Source: Ignavibacteriales bacterium (lineage in GTDB: Bacteria > Bacteroidota > Ignavibacteria > Ignavibacteriales > Ignavibacteriaceae). From it: a stretch of DNA of 64,000 nucleotides. Position numbers and translations under genes: made by a program. The notes beneath the pieces were generated by a model, which had not been told where the DNA came from, searched no databases, and saw nothing but the letters and a program-made list of their open reading frames with translations. The stretch covers positions 24,064 through 88,063 of the forward strand of contig DPRR01000021.1 of assembly GCA_003538625.1 (NCBI GenBank), given 5' to 3'. Positions 36,535 through 46,404 of this stretch are shown here, piece by piece (positions within the stretch are counted from its first letter, which is position 1; each line of letters starts with the position of its first letter).

Positions 36535-36627
36535 AGCCCGTTTTCCTACGCTGGAATTACCCAGATCAGGTTTTAGGGTATTATCTCAGATATCCCACGG
36601 GTAGCGGGATAACACCCCTAACGGCTC
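36535..36627 (-). promoter_or_regulatory. TPP riboswitch (THI element)
   Basis: Read on the minus strand, the 93-base element contains AGGGGTG, the conserved CTGAGATAATACCC, ACCTGATCTGGGTAAT and CCAGCGTAGGAA blocks of the thiamine pyrophosphate aptamer. The P1 stem forms from AGCCGTT at the 5' side and AACGGGCT at the 3' side. The same AGCCGTT reappears as the 5' arm of the terminator at 36488-36517. The P1 3' strand can therefore pair with either, giving a clear ligand-off (antiterminated) / ligand-on (terminated) switch. Confidence 0.93.
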
Positions 36628-36645
36628 AGTAAATAAATATATTGG

Positions 36646-39285
36646 TTAGTTAATTCTTAATTGTTGTCCTGCTTTAATATTATTTGTATTTAAATTATTA
36701 AGTGATTTCAATTTTGCAACCGTAGTTTTATTTTGGGTAGCAATAGAATAAAGTGAATCACCTGATTTTACAGTATAACTTTGCTGATTTGATTTAACAT
36801 TTTTAGTTGATTTGGTAGTTTCATTTGGTATATCATTAATATTACTATCAGAATATATTTTAAGGGTATTGCCTGCTAATATCTTATTACCTGATATACT
36901 ATTCCATCTTTGAATGTCGGATATTTTTACACCATATTTCTCAGCAATACTTCCAATTGAATCACCAGGTTTAATTCTATAATAATTAATGTTTGATGAA
37001 TTCTTTGAAGTGTTATCACCTAAAGAAGAAGTTTTTGTACTGTTGTAGATTTTTAAAGTTTTTCCAGCAGCAATATGATTTCCTGAAATGTTATTCCATT
37101 TTTTTACCTGTTGTAAAGACACGCCAAATTTTTCAGCAATCTCACTTAAATTATCGCCTCTTTTAACTTTGTACTTATACAAATTATTTTTTGAATTGAC
37201 TGTATTTTTAGTATCATTTACAGCAACATTATTATTTCCATCAGGATAAATGCGGAGATTTTGACCCGACATTATTTTGTTTCCGGAAATATTGTTCCAA
37301 TCTCTTAATTGATTAACACTTACTCCATATTTAGCTGCAATCAAACCAAGATTTTCGCCTCTTCTAATCTTATGATAAAAAACGCCGGAATTCTTATTCA
37401 TCTTACTGGTGCTGGTAGTAACAATTTTACTATCAGTTTCAATTTCAGTTGTCTTGTCCAGGGATGCGTAATAATCCTTCATTTCTTCAGGAACATAAAT
37501 ATTTAGTGTCTGTCCAACTTTTATTGTAGATGTATAAGGAATATTATTCCAGTTTCGAATATCACTTACTCTCGAATTGAACAGGTCAGCAATACCTAAC
37601 AAACTATCATCATTTTTAACACGATAAGAAACTGCAACCGTTCCTTCCGGAATGATAGAAGTACTTGGTTCTTCAACTATAACATCTGTTTCGTTAATTG
37701 CTACGTCCTCATTATTATCATCAGAAATGGATTCTGAATTAGACTCGTCTGTTTCGCTTGAAGTAACGTTGTTATTAGTATTTAATACTGCATAGGGAGA
37801 GATATAATCATCATTTCCACTTTGATTATTCTGATCGAGTGCAACCTGCGTATCAGTATTATCATCAAAGCTATTACCATTTACATTTTTTAGTACCGGG
37901 ATTTTTAACTGAACTCCGGAATACAATTTTGATTTGGTGGTGATATTATTCGCATCAGCCAATTCATTTTTAGAAATTCCATAGCGGTTTGCTATTTTAG
38001 TAACGGTTTCACCTTTTTTAACTGTATGGACTAAAAAGGTTCTTCTTGCGGATTCAGGAATATTCTTCATATTGGATGCAAATATTTCTAAAGAACCTCT
38101 TGGAATTTTTAACGGATATCCTCCTGAGTAATTCGATGGAGTCGATAATTGTGTTAATTCAGGATTCATCTCCTGTAAAGTATTCAAATCGGTGTTTGCA
38201 CAACTTGAAAGAAACTGTAAATCTATTGCTCCATCAACAGTGTAAGTATCATATTCATAGGGTTTATGAAATTCGATATTTGTAAATCCATACTTTTCAG
38301 GTTCCATTGCGATAATGCTTACAGCAATGTAAATAGGTACATAATTTCTGGTTTCTTTTGGAAGGTGCGGACGTACAGACCAAAATGAGTTATCTCTTGC
38401 TTTTCTTAGAGCACGTGTCACTCTGCCTTCTCCACAGTTATAAGCTGCTAAGGCTAAATACCAGTCACCTAAACTAGTGTAAAGGTCTTTAAGATGTCTG
38501 GCTGCCGCATAAGTTGATTTAACCGGATCTCTTCTCTCATCAAAATAAAAGCTTGTTTCCAATCCGTATAATTTTCCTGTACCCTTAATAAATTGCCATA
38601 AACCGACTGCACTTGCCCAGGATCTGGCAGTGGGATTTAATCCGCTTTCCATCATACTTAAATAAACTAATTGCTGAGGTACTCCAACTTCCTGGAATAC
38701 TTTCGTCATCATCGGGAAATACTTACCGGATCTTTCAAGCCATCTTCTCATAGCTCCACTGCCCTTGCCGGTAAAATAGGTTATCCATTGTTCAACATAT
38801 GAATTGATTTCTAAAGGAATATCAGCTGGTATAACAACTCTTCTGGTTTCATCAACTTCAGCAGTTGTAACTTCTATTTCCGGAACAGATTCTCTCATCC
38901 ATTCTTCATAAGCGGCAAATGAAATCCCTTCGGGCAATTCATTTAATCCATCAACAAAATTTTTGTAATCATCTATTATGGAACTTTCTAATTCCTGATA
39001 TGAAGCATTTTCGTCTATGCCAGGATAGTAACTTAAGTTATTAATAATTCTTAAGGCAGCTTCATAATTCTCAACAGTTTCTTTAGTGCTATTTAAGTCC
39101 TGTTTTCTTAAGGCTAAAACGTAATATTGTCGGGCTTCTTCCATCATTTCAGAAACAATTCCAACTCTGCTTGAGTTTTCTGTATTTTCAATTTGTTGTT
39201 GATTTGAAATTTCAGGTGAGCTACCGCAGGATGCTAGCAAAAAGGAAACAAGGACAACTGTGGGAATCAGAATAAATTTCTTCAT
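36646..39285 (-). CDS. LysM-rich lytic transglycosylase lipoprotein (MltD-like)
   Basis: The start is the ATG at 39285 with GGAGT upstream. The lipoprotein signal ends at LLASC (Cys ~22). Residues ~185-330 are an SLT/GH23 domain with the catalytic Glu in [20 protein letters not shown] and [13 protein letters not shown]. The remaining ~480 residues hold six LysM peptidoglycan-binding repeats, in the style '[19 protein letters not shown]...[11 protein letters not shown]...KTLKIY', separated by Ser/Asn-rich linkers. The enzyme cleaves the glycan chain of peptidoglycan without hydrolysis. Six LysM units is more than the two or three of E. coli MltD. Confidence 0.92.
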   Translation of the reverse strand: MKKFILIPTVVLVSFLLASCGSSPEISNQQQIENTENSSRVGIVSEMMEEARQYYVLALRKQDLNSTKETVENYEAALRIINNLSYYPGIDENASYQELESSIIDDYKNFVDGLNELPEGISFAAYEEWMRESVPEIEVTTAEVDETRRVVIPADIPLEINSYVEQWITYFTGKGSGAMRRWLERSGKYFPMMTKVFQEVGVPQQLVYLSMMESGLNPTARSWASAVGLWQFIKGTGKLYGLETSFYFDERRDPVKSTYAAARHLKDLYTSLGDWYLALAAYNCGEGRVTRALRKARDNSFWSVRPHLPKETRNYVPIYIAVSIIAMEPEKYGFTNIEFHKPYEYDTYTVDGAIDLQFLSSCANTDLNTLQEMNPELTQLSTPSNYSGGYPLKIPRGSLEIFASNMKNIPESARRTFLVHTVKKGETVTKIANRYGISKNELADANNITTKSKLYSGVQLKIPVLKNVNGNSFDDNTDTQVALDQNNQSGNDDYISPYAVLNTNNNVTSSETDESNSESISDDNNEDVAINETDVIVEEPSTSIIPEGTVAVSYRVKNDDSLLGIADLFNSRVSDIRNWNNIPYTSTIKVGQTLNIYVPEEMKDYYASLDKTTEIETDSKIVTTSTSKMNKNSGVFYHKIRRGENLGLIAAKYGVSVNQLRDWNNISGNKIMSGQNLRIYPDGNNNVAVNDTKNTVNSKNNLYKYKVKRGDNLSEIAEKFGVSLQQVKKWNNISGNHIAAGKTLKIYNSTKTSSLGDNTSKNSSNINYYRIKPGDSIGSIAEKYGVKISDIQRWNSISGNKILAGNTLKIYSDSNINDIPNETTKSTKNVKSNQQSYTVKSGDSLYSIATQNKTTVAKLKSLNNLNTNNIKAGQQLRIN

Positions 39286-39397
39286 TAATACTCCGGGATT
39301 TAAATTTGGCTTATGCAATATATATTATCATTATGGTTTAATCAAGTAAAATTTTAAATCAATTAAGCTAAAGCTTAGTTTTATAAACAGTTAAAAA

Positions 39398-40942
39398 TTA
39401 TAAAGGTATATTATTATGTTTTTTTCTGGGGGTCAAATCTACCTTATCTTTTAATAATTCAAATGCATTAATCAGTACTCTTTTTGTCTGCTTGGGATCA
39501 ATTACATCATCCAAAAATCCACGCTCAGCAGCAATGTAAGGATTGGCAAATTTTGCAATGTATTCACTCAATTTTTTCTCAAGCTCTTTTTCAGGATTTT
39601 CTGATGATTCTATTTCTTTCTTAAATATAATTTCTACTGCGCCTTTTGGACCCATAACTGCAATTTCAGCTGATGGCCAAGCATAATTAAAATCACCACG
39701 AATGTGTTTTGAATTCATAACATCATAGGCACCGCCGTAGGCTTTTCTTGTAATCAATGTGACCTTTGGTACCGTTGCCTCACTAAAAGCAAATAACAAT
39801 TTTGCTCCATGTCTGATGATGCCATTCCATTCCTGTTCTGTGCCAGGTAAAAATCCGGGAACATCTACCAAAACAAGCAAAGGAATGTTAAAAGCATCAC
39901 AAAATCTGACGAACCTTGCACTTTTTACCGATGCATTGATGTCTAAAACTCCCGCCAAAACTTGCGGTTGATTAGCGACAATTCCGACGCTCATTCCACC
40001 CAGTCTGGCAAAACCACAAATTATATTTTCTGCATAATATTTATGCACTTCAAAAAAATCCTCATTATCCACCAGATTTAAAATTACTTCTTTCATATCA
40101 TAAGGTTTATTTGGAGTATCAGGTATTATTGAGGTAAGTTGTTCATTTTCTGTTATTCCATTTTGATTGAACTCTATAAAATCCGGTTTGTCTTTAAAGT
40201 TTAACGGAATGTAACTTAATAATTTTTTTACATTTAATAATGTTTCTATTTCATTGTCAAAAGCAAAATGTGCAACACCGCTTTTTTGGGAATGCGTATC
40301 AGCGCCGCCCAGATCTTCAAAAGAGACATCTTCGTGCGTTACGGTCTTCACTACATTTGGACCGGTTACAAACATATGACTCGTTTTGCGAGTCATAAAA
40401 ACAAAATCTGTAATTGCCGGTGAATAGACAGCACCACCGGCACATGGACCGAGTATGACTGAAATTTGTGGTACAACTCCCGATGCAAGAGTATTTAATA
40501 AAAATATATCTGCATATCCGCCAAGACTGTTTACCCCCTCCTGTATTCTTGCACCACCTGAATCATTTAATCCGATAATTGGAATACCTGCCTTCATAGC
40601 AAGTTTCATAATCTTTACTATTTTTTCTGCATGTGTTTCGGAAAGCGAGCCTCCAAAGACTGTAAAATCCTGTGAAAATAATGTCACAGGTCTTCCATCA
40701 ATTTTTGCAAATCCGGTTACAACGCCATCACCCGGAAAATTTTGTTTATCTAAACCAAAATCAGTTGCACGATGCTTTACGAACATACCTATTTCATCAA
40801 AACTGCCTTCATCAACCAGTAATTCTATTCTTTCCCTGGCACTTAATTTTCCTTTTTCGTGCTGACTTTTAATCCGGTGTAAGCCGCCGCCGATTTTAGC
40901 AGATTCAATTCGTTTAGTCAGATCATCAAGTTTGTTTTTCAT
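39398..40942 (-). CDS. Acyl-CoA carboxylase carboxyltransferase (beta) subunit
   Basis: The 514-residue protein is the carboxyltransferase that transfers CO2 from carboxybiotin to propionyl-CoA, or decarboxylates methylmalonyl-CoA. Both crotonase-like halves are present: [33 protein letters not shown] and [11 protein letters not shown] in the N-half; [15 protein letters not shown] and [12 protein letters not shown] in the C-half. It most resembles PccB/MmdA. No biotin carboxylase or biotin-carrier gene is adjacent, so the partner subunits lie elsewhere. Confidence 0.92.
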   Translation of the reverse strand: MKNKLDDLTKRIESAKIGGGLHRIKSQHEKGKLSARERIELLVDEGSFDEIGMFVKHRATDFGLDKQNFPGDGVVTGFAKIDGRPVTLFSQDFTVFGGSLSETHAEKIVKIMKLAMKAGIPIIGLNDSGGARIQEGVNSLGGYADIFLLNTLASGVVPQISVILGPCAGGAVYSPAITDFVFMTRKTSHMFVTGPNVVKTVTHEDVSFEDLGGADTHSQKSGVAHFAFDNEIETLLNVKKLLSYIPLNFKDKPDFIEFNQNGITENEQLTSIIPDTPNKPYDMKEVILNLVDNEDFFEVHKYYAENIICGFARLGGMSVGIVANQPQVLAGVLDINASVKSARFVRFCDAFNIPLLVLVDVPGFLPGTEQEWNGIIRHGAKLLFAFSEATVPKVTLITRKAYGGAYDVMNSKHIRGDFNYAWPSAEIAVMGPKGAVEIIFKKEIESSENPEKELEKKLSEYIAKFANPYIAAERGFLDDVIDPKQTKRVLINAFELLKDKVDLTPRKKHNNIPL

Positions 40943-40960
40943 TTTCTACCTGTTGGGTGC

Positions 40961-41602
40961 TTATTTTAAAAAAGGATTCAGTTTTTTTTCTCTTGCGATT
41001 AAGCTTTCGGTCCCGTGTCCGGGATAAATTTTTGTATCATCAGGAAGTGTCAACAACTTTTCATTAATACTTTTTATCAGCAAATCGTAATTTCCGCCCC
41101 ACAAATCAGTTCGCCCGATACTATCATAAAAAAGCACATCACCTGTTATACAGGATTTTATTTCCGGGATGTAAATACAATATTCACCCGGCGTATGACC
41201 GGGAGTAAAAAGAAATTTTAATAAGTACTTCCCGATGTTAAGTTCTAAATTTTCACTTAAATATTTATCAGGTAAAATTGATATTGAGAAATTAATCCCA
41301 ACGGTTTCGGCCTGCTTTTTTGCATTTTGCATCAATGGGATATCTAATTCCGGGGCAAAGTAAACCGGATTAAATTTTTCTTTTACAAACTCACAACCCA
41401 GAATATGATCGATATGACAATGTGTGTTAATAAGGTATTTTACAATTAAATTATTTTGCAGAATGAAATCTGTAAGTTCTGTTTCTTCAAATTGATCACT
41501 GCAGCCCGGATCAACAATCGCACTTGCCAGGGATTCGTCATCCCAAAGAACAAAAGTATTTTCTGAAAAAATGTTGAAGGTAAACTTTTGTATTCTAATC
41601 AA
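40961..41602 (-). CDS. Glyoxalase II-like metallo-beta-lactamase-fold hydrolase
   Basis: This 213-residue protein has the zinc motif THCHIDH (HxHxDH), a second His in FTPGHTPGEYCIY, GDVLFYDSIGRTDL with the bridging Asp and YPGHG near the end. This is the pattern of the YcbL/GloB-like hydrolases that open thioesters such as S-lactoylglutathione or related compounds. It is located 2 bases downstream of aroC on the same strand; the metabolic link is not apparent. Confidence 0.9.
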   Translation of the reverse strand: MIRIQKFTFNIFSENTFVLWDDESLASAIVDPGCSDQFEETELTDFILQNNLIVKYLINTHCHIDHILGCEFVKEKFNPVYFAPELDIPLMQNAKKQAETVGINFSISILPDKYLSENLELNIGKYLLKFLFTPGHTPGEYCIYIPEIKSCITGDVLFYDSIGRTDLWGGNYDLLIKSINEKLLTLPDDTKIYPGHGTESLIAREKKLNPFLK

Positions 41603-41604
41603 TC

Positions 41605-42816
41605 TTACCTCTTAAAATTTTTTTTAATTCTTCCGAATAATTTTTTATTGTAGGATGAGTAATTGTCTTTCAGTTCTTCCAGTGAATCTCCACCAAATTT
41701 TTGTAAAAAGAATTTGGCAATTGACCACGCGAGCATTGATTCTGCAATCACAGCACAAGCCGGTACAGCTACAAAATCACTTCGTTCCCGTCTAGCATCA
41801 ACTTTTTTCATCGTTGATAAGTTTACACTTTCTATAGGCGACATTAATGTGGCTATTGGTTTCATAGCTGCACGCACAATTATAGGTAATCCTGTTGAAA
41901 CTCCACCTTCAATTCCACCTGCACGATTTGTCTTTCTTCCAATAATATCTTTCTTCAAAATAATTTCATCGTGAGATTTTGAACCAAACTTTTCTGCCAG
42001 TAAAAATCCTTCACCAATCTCAACAGCTTTAACCGCATTAATAGACATAAAAGATTGGGCGATTTCAGCATCAAGTTTTGTATCGTAATTCATGAAGCTG
42101 CCAAGTCCTACCGGTACACCAGAGGCAATAGTAAAAAACGTACCTCCAAGAGTATCACCGTTTTTTTTTGCTGATTTAATTTTACGAATTATTTTACTTT
42201 CTTGTTCTAATTCTAAAACACGAACCAGACTTTTATCCGACTTATCAGAAATGGATTGTGCGAAAAAATTTACTGGCAATTTATTGTGGTACAGTTTTTC
42301 TGCAAAATTCTTTTCAGGATAAATTCCGCCGATGCTTTCAACAAAACTTCCAATTGTAATTCCAAAATCCTCAAGCAGTCTTCTTGCAATTGTTCCTGCT
42401 GCAACACGTGCCGCTGTTTCTCTTGCTGATGATCGTTCAATTGAATTTCGTATATCATCAAAATTATATTTTGAAACCCCGACAAGATCAGCATGGCCGG
42501 GACGAGGAATTGAAATTTTTTCAACTTTATTATTTATAGATTCAACTGACATCAAAGTCTGCCAGTTATCCCAATCTTTATTCAAAATTAACATAGCAAC
42601 AGGCGAACCGAGTGTTTTACCAAATCTTACTCCTGATAATATTTCTGCTTTATCAGATTCTATCTTCATTCGTAAACCACGTCCGTAACCGAACTGTCTT
42701 CGTTTTAATTGACTATTAATATAATCTTCAGAAATTTTTAGATTTGATGGGAAACCATCCACAATAACAGTTAAAGCTTTACCGTGTGATTCACCAGCAG
42801 TAAGAAATCTTATCAT
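41605..42816 (-). CDS. aroC: Chorismate synthase
   Basis: Chorismate synthase makes chorismate from EPSP using reduced FMN. The ATG at 42816 is chosen for its GGAGAG site and because the family starts MIRFLTAGESHG. The ~403-residue protein has GESHGKAL, the middle SSARETAARVAAG block and the C-terminal RRERSDFVAVPACAV signature. A longer reading to 42879 runs into the neighbouring hairpin repeat. It supplies chorismate for the fused PabBC (16.3 kb), among other enzymes. Confidence 0.96.
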   Translation of the reverse strand: MIRFLTAGESHGKALTVIVDGFPSNLKISEDYINSQLKRRQFGYGRGLRMKIESDKAEILSGVRFGKTLGSPVAMLILNKDWDNWQTLMSVESINNKVEKISIPRPGHADLVGVSKYNFDDIRNSIERSSARETAARVAAGTIARRLLEDFGITIGSFVESIGGIYPEKNFAEKLYHNKLPVNFFAQSISDKSDKSLVRVLELEQESKIIRKIKSAKKNGDTLGGTFFTIASGVPVGLGSFMNYDTKLDAEIAQSFMSINAVKAVEIGEGFLLAEKFGSKSHDEIILKKDIIGRKTNRAGGIEGGVSTGLPIIVRAAMKPIATLMSPIESVNLSTMKKVDARRERSDFVAVPACAVIAESMLAWSIAKFFLQKFGGDSLEELKDNYSSYNKKLFGRIKKNFKR

Positions 42817-42842
42817 TAACTCTCCGATGCTTTTAGCAAATA

Positions 42843-42968
42843 TAAAAAAAAAGAGGCTGTCTCCGAAGTAATTTGTCAACCTTAACTTGTTTCAGGTTCT
42901 CAATAAATAAAAATTCTGATATTGAGATTCCGAAACAAGTTCGGAATGACTGCACGAAGACAGCCTCT
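42843..42968 (-). repeat. Nested inverted repeat / MITE-like hairpin acting as degP terminator
   Basis: An outer 11-bp arm, AGAGGCTGTCT (42852-42862) with AGACAGCCTCT (42958-42968), encloses an inner imperfect arm: TTGTTTCAGGTTCTCAATA with TATTGAGATTCCGAAACAA, 17 of 19 matching. On the minus strand the outer stem is followed by nine T residues, so it can terminate degP transcription ahead of aroC. The inner TTCCGAAACAAGTTCGGAATGAC text looks like a dispersed genomic repeat. Confidence 0.75.
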
Positions 42969-42985
42969 AATTAAATAATTTTTAA

Positions 42986-44473
42986 CTATTCAGGAATTTC
43001 TAATCCAACATATCTGGTATTACCATCTTTATCCTGAACTTTTAATAATACAGCTTTTCCCTTGTTACTATCTATAATTTTCTCAAAAGAATTCACATCA
43101 GAAACCTTTTTCTTTTCAGCTTCAACAATTACCAATCCGCTAAATAAACGCTGATCCTCCGCTTTGCTAAAACTTTCTACATTTGTTATCAACACACCGT
43201 TATTGACTTTTAGGTTTTCCTTATCTTTTGCACTTAAGTTTTTTACAGTTAAACCCAGACTTTCAAAATTTACAGTGTTGGATTTGGATTCATTTTTGGA
43301 ACTCTCATCATCAATTTTGGAAACAGGTTTAGTGGTTGCATCATTGTCACGAGCTTTGAGAGTTACTTTTCTATCTATTTCTTTTCCATCTCTATAGATT
43401 TTTAATGAAATAGTTGTACCAGCAGATTTAGAGGCTACATAACTCTGCAATTGATTTGGTTGATTTACTTCTTTACCGTCAATAGATAAGATAATATCAC
43501 CGGCTTTTAAATCAGTTTCTGAAGCTGCACTTCCATCAAGAATACTCTGGATAATTATTCCACGCGGTTTATCCAATCCGACTGATTTTGCAAGAGCGTC
43601 ATTTACCTCGCCAATATTTACGCCAATATAACCACGATTAACTTTTCCATATGCAATAATTTCTTTTGCCACACTCTTCGCTAAATTAATCGGAATTGCA
43701 AATCCATATCCTATATATGTTCCGGTTCCTTGTGTGGCTATTGCAGAATTTATTCCAACTACAGCGCCGGATAAATCGACCATTGCACCGCCGCTGTTTC
43801 CTGGATTAATAACTGCATCGGTTTGAATAAAATTTTCAACGCCGTAACTATCACGAATTAATCCTAATGAACCTCTACCTATTGCACTTACAATACCTGC
43901 AGTAACTGTGGAAGAAAGTGAAAGCGGATTACCAATTGCCATTACCCACTGCCCTACTTTAAGATTATCAGAATCTCCAAGATAAGCAGTAGTCAAATTT
44001 TCAGCATCAATTTTTATTACAGCAAGATCAGTTAGCGGATCTGTACCAACAACTTTTGCTGAGAAAGTTCTTTTATCATATAATCCAACAGTTACTTTAG
44101 TAGCTTTTTCAACTACGTGATTATTTGTAAGAATGTATCCGTCATCAGAAATTATTATACCGCTGCCTGAACCCTGTTGTTCTTTAGGCAGTTTATCATC
44201 GAATGGAAAAAAGAAAAAATCCTGATGCGGATTTTCTCTTTCAGCAACAACATTAATTTGAACTATTGCCGGTGTAACCTTATCGGCAACTTCAATAAAT
44301 GCTTTTGAAAATGAAGTTGCGTCAGCATCTAAATTTACAGGCGGATGATTAGCACCAAGATTTATATCTGCCCAACCCGGTCTTACCAATCCAAATCCGG
44401 AAACCAGTAATGCTCCGAATAATACACCAACGGCAACAAGCGAAACTGCAGCTACGATTCCCTTAATTTTCAT
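42986..44473 (-). CDS. degP: Do/HtrA-family periplasmic serine protease
   Basis: This 495-residue protease/chaperone for misfolded envelope proteins has an N-terminal membrane anchor or signal (~1-30). The trypsin-like domain contains the triad H119 (LTNNHVVE), D149 (TDPLTDLAVIK) and S227 (GNSGGA), and two PDZ domains follow (~275-370 and ~400-490). GGAGAG precedes the ATG. The catalytic residues are intact. The second PDZ domain is more divergent than the first. Confidence 0.94.
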   Translation of the reverse strand: MKIKGIVAAVSLVAVGVLFGALLVSGFGLVRPGWADINLGANHPPVNLDADATSFSKAFIEVADKVTPAIVQINVVAERENPHQDFFFFPFDDKLPKEQQGSGSGIIISDDGYILTNNHVVEKATKVTVGLYDKRTFSAKVVGTDPLTDLAVIKIDAENLTTAYLGDSDNLKVGQWVMAIGNPLSLSSTVTAGIVSAIGRGSLGLIRDSYGVENFIQTDAVINPGNSGGAMVDLSGAVVGINSAIATQGTGTYIGYGFAIPINLAKSVAKEIIAYGKVNRGYIGVNIGEVNDALAKSVGLDKPRGIIIQSILDGSAASETDLKAGDIILSIDGKEVNQPNQLQSYVASKSAGTTISLKIYRDGKEIDRKVTLKARDNDATTKPVSKIDDESSKNESKSNTVNFESLGLTVKNLSAKDKENLKVNNGVLITNVESFSKAEDQRLFSGLVIVEAEKKKVSDVNSFEKIIDSNKGKAVLLKVQDKDGNTRYVGLEIPE

Positions 44474-44550
44474 TTTTACTCTCCAATATATTTTTGTTAA
44501 TAATAAGATTCACTTTTTGATCATTGGTATCGCAGATATCTATAAATCCT

Positions 44551-45291
44551 CTACTTATATATTTGTAATGATTGTATACCTTTGAAATCATTTACATGAA
44601 ATTTAAGGTAACGTTCCAATAATAAATTAAATCTGTCCATTAAATCAACATTAAATTTTTTTGTACTTTTATTGGCTTTTAGACAATAAATTAGTTCAAA
44701 AAGTTCCGGCGAAATACTCTCAAATCCTGTGTGTGATACAAAACAATCAGAACATATAAAGCCGGATTGAAAATCAAATCCTACTGTTTGATCAGGAGTG
44801 ACATTTTTTCCGCATATAACACATTTGTTAATTGAAAGTTCATAACCTAATTCTGATAAAAAGAAAAGCAAAAATCTTCCGAATAGAAATGCAGGAGCTT
44901 CGTTCTTCTCATCAATCATCTTTAATATTTTTAAAAGTCCATTAAATAGTTTATTGTTAGATTCATTTTCAGGTGAAAGGGTTTTGATCAGTTCAATAAT
45001 TGCAAATGAATACTTTGTTGCATCAAGATTTTCTTTAATGTTTACAAAATGTGAAATTAAATTTGCATCAGAAAGTATCTGAAGTTCTCTGGATGTTTTT
45101 TTGTAAAAAATTACCTGAAGATGATTAAGCGGATCAATTATTTTTCCCGTTTTTGATTTAGAACTTCTTCCCCCTTTTACAATTACTGATAATTTTCCAT
45201 CTGATTCAGTGTAAAGACTGACAATGCTGCTCGTATCTCCATAATTAATTTTGGAAAGCACGACTGCTTCAGTTTTTATAATATCGCTCAT
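44551..45291 (-). CDS. recO: DNA repair protein RecO
   Basis: RecO anneals strands and loads RecA in the RecFOR pathway. The 246-residue protein has an N-terminal OB fold (TEAVVLSKINYGDTSSIVSLYT) and a C-terminal helical domain with a four-Cys zinc site (CVICGK near 155 and CSDC near 178). It overlaps mtnA by 4 bases. All landmark features are present. Confidence 0.94.
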   Translation of the reverse strand: MSDIIKTEAVVLSKINYGDTSSIVSLYTESDGKLSVIVKGGRSSKSKTGKIIDPLNHLQVIFYKKTSRELQILSDANLISHFVNIKENLDATKYSFAIIELIKTLSPENESNNKLFNGLLKILKMIDEKNEAPAFLFGRFLLFFLSELGYELSINKCVICGKNVTPDQTVGFDFQSGFICSDCFVSHTGFESISPELFELIYCLKANKSTKKFNVDLMDRFNLLLERYLKFHVNDFKGIQSLQIYK

Positions 45292-46295
45292 CTTATAAAA
45301 TTATACGGAAAGAAGTATATGTCTTCTTCAGTTATTATGCCTTTAATTAAATGTGCAGGCGTAACATCAAAAGCTGGTGAGAAAGTTTTGAGTTTAGGAT
45401 CAGCAATTTGATTGCCGTTTATTGCTAAAATTTCGGAGCCGTTTCGGTATTCAATTTCAATATCCCCGCCGGTTGGAATTTTTCTATCTATTGTAGTTGA
45501 TGGAGCAGCAATGTAAAATGGAATGTTATGATAATTACAAAGTACAGCAAGATTATAGGTACCAACTTTGTTTGCACTGTCACCGTTTAATGCAATTCTA
45601 TCTGCTCCCGTTATTACAAGATCAACTTTGCCTTGCTGCATTAATACAGCAGCCATAGAATCTGTTTGAACAGTAAACGGGATTCCATTTTTCTCAAGTT
45701 CGTATGAAGTTAATCGCAATCCTTGTAACAATGGTCGTGTTTCATCAGCGTAAACGTGATTTACATACCCTTCATCAAATGCTTTTTTGATTACAGCGAA
45801 TGCCGTTCCAAATCCTGCAGTAGCAAGTGCGCCTGTATTGCAATGTGTAAGTATATTGGATTTTTTTGTGAAGATATTAAAACCATGCTCACCAATTTTA
45901 TTTGAACAGTGTACTTCATAATCATAAATGGCTTTGGCTTCGTCAAGTAATGATTGATAACTTTTAGAATAATCCCCGATCGCTTCAAATACTTTTTTCA
46001 TTCTATCCAGAGCATAAAATAGATTTACAGCAGTTGGACGGGTTTTAGCTAATCTATTATAAACTTTATTAAAATGCTCTTCGTGATTTGATGAAATATT
46101 TTTGAATGATAATGCTAATGCAAACGCCGCAGATATTCCAATTAAAGGAGCACCGCGCAATTCCAGTCTTTCAATTGCAACGGCAATTCGTTCGTAGTCA
46201 TCTGTTTCAATATAAACCTCGTGCAAAGGAAGTTTTGTCTGATCTAAAAATGAAAGATGATCATCTATAAATTTTATTGAGTAATAATTATTCAT
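45288..46295 (-). CDS. mtnA: S-methyl-5-thioribose-1-phosphate isomerase
   Basis: MtnA catalyses the aldose-ketose isomerisation of MTR-1-P in methionine salvage. I start at the ATG at 46295. An upstream extension to 46385 (MSFLRKQESR...) is translated from a dispersed repeat and is not part of the family. The ~335-residue protein has RGAPLIGISAAFALA, the catalytic Cys in LTHCNTGALATAG, the Asp in ITGADRIALNGDSANKVGTY, and a C-terminal AFDVTPAHLIKGIITE. The PfkB-family kinase gene upstream on the same strand may supply a step in the same pathway. Confidence 0.95.
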   Translation of the reverse strand: MNNYYSIKFIDDHLSFLDQTKLPLHEVYIETDDYERIAVAIERLELRGAPLIGISAAFALALSFKNISSNHEEHFNKVYNRLAKTRPTAVNLFYALDRMKKVFEAIGDYSKSYQSLLDEAKAIYDYEVHCSNKIGEHGFNIFTKKSNILTHCNTGALATAGFGTAFAVIKKAFDEGYVNHVYADETRPLLQGLRLTSYELEKNGIPFTVQTDSMAAVLMQQGKVDLVITGADRIALNGDSANKVGTYNLAVLCNYHNIPFYIAAPSTTIDRKIPTGGDIEIEYRNGSEILAINGNQIADPKLKTFSPAFDVTPAHLIKGIITEEDIYFFPYNFIR

Positions 46296-46404
46296 TGTTG
46301 TTTTTAGGGATGATGTTATTCTGGTGCAAACGGAAATCCATTTTACGATAGATAATCTGGATTCCTGCTTTCGCAGGAATGACAAATTATAAAATTACTT
46401 TACA
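46296..46404. repeat. Dispersed hairpin repeat (GGATTCCTGC-TTTC-GCAGGAATGAC)
   Basis: At about 46360-46381 the sequence forms a short perfect hairpin, ATTCCTGC with GCAGGAAT. Read as protein it gives the well-known spurious SFLRKQESR peptide. It lies between mtnA and the PfkB kinase gene and may be a decayed mobile repeat. Confidence 0.6.

Noticed and set aside
40455..40865. 136-codon plus-strand open frame
   Set aside because: Antisense to the acyl-CoA carboxylase gene; the Pro/Ser-rich translation mirrors the conserved coding strand.
46296..46385. Extended N-terminus of mtnA
   Set aside because: The extra residues are translated from a dispersed hairpin repeat and are not found at the start of this family.
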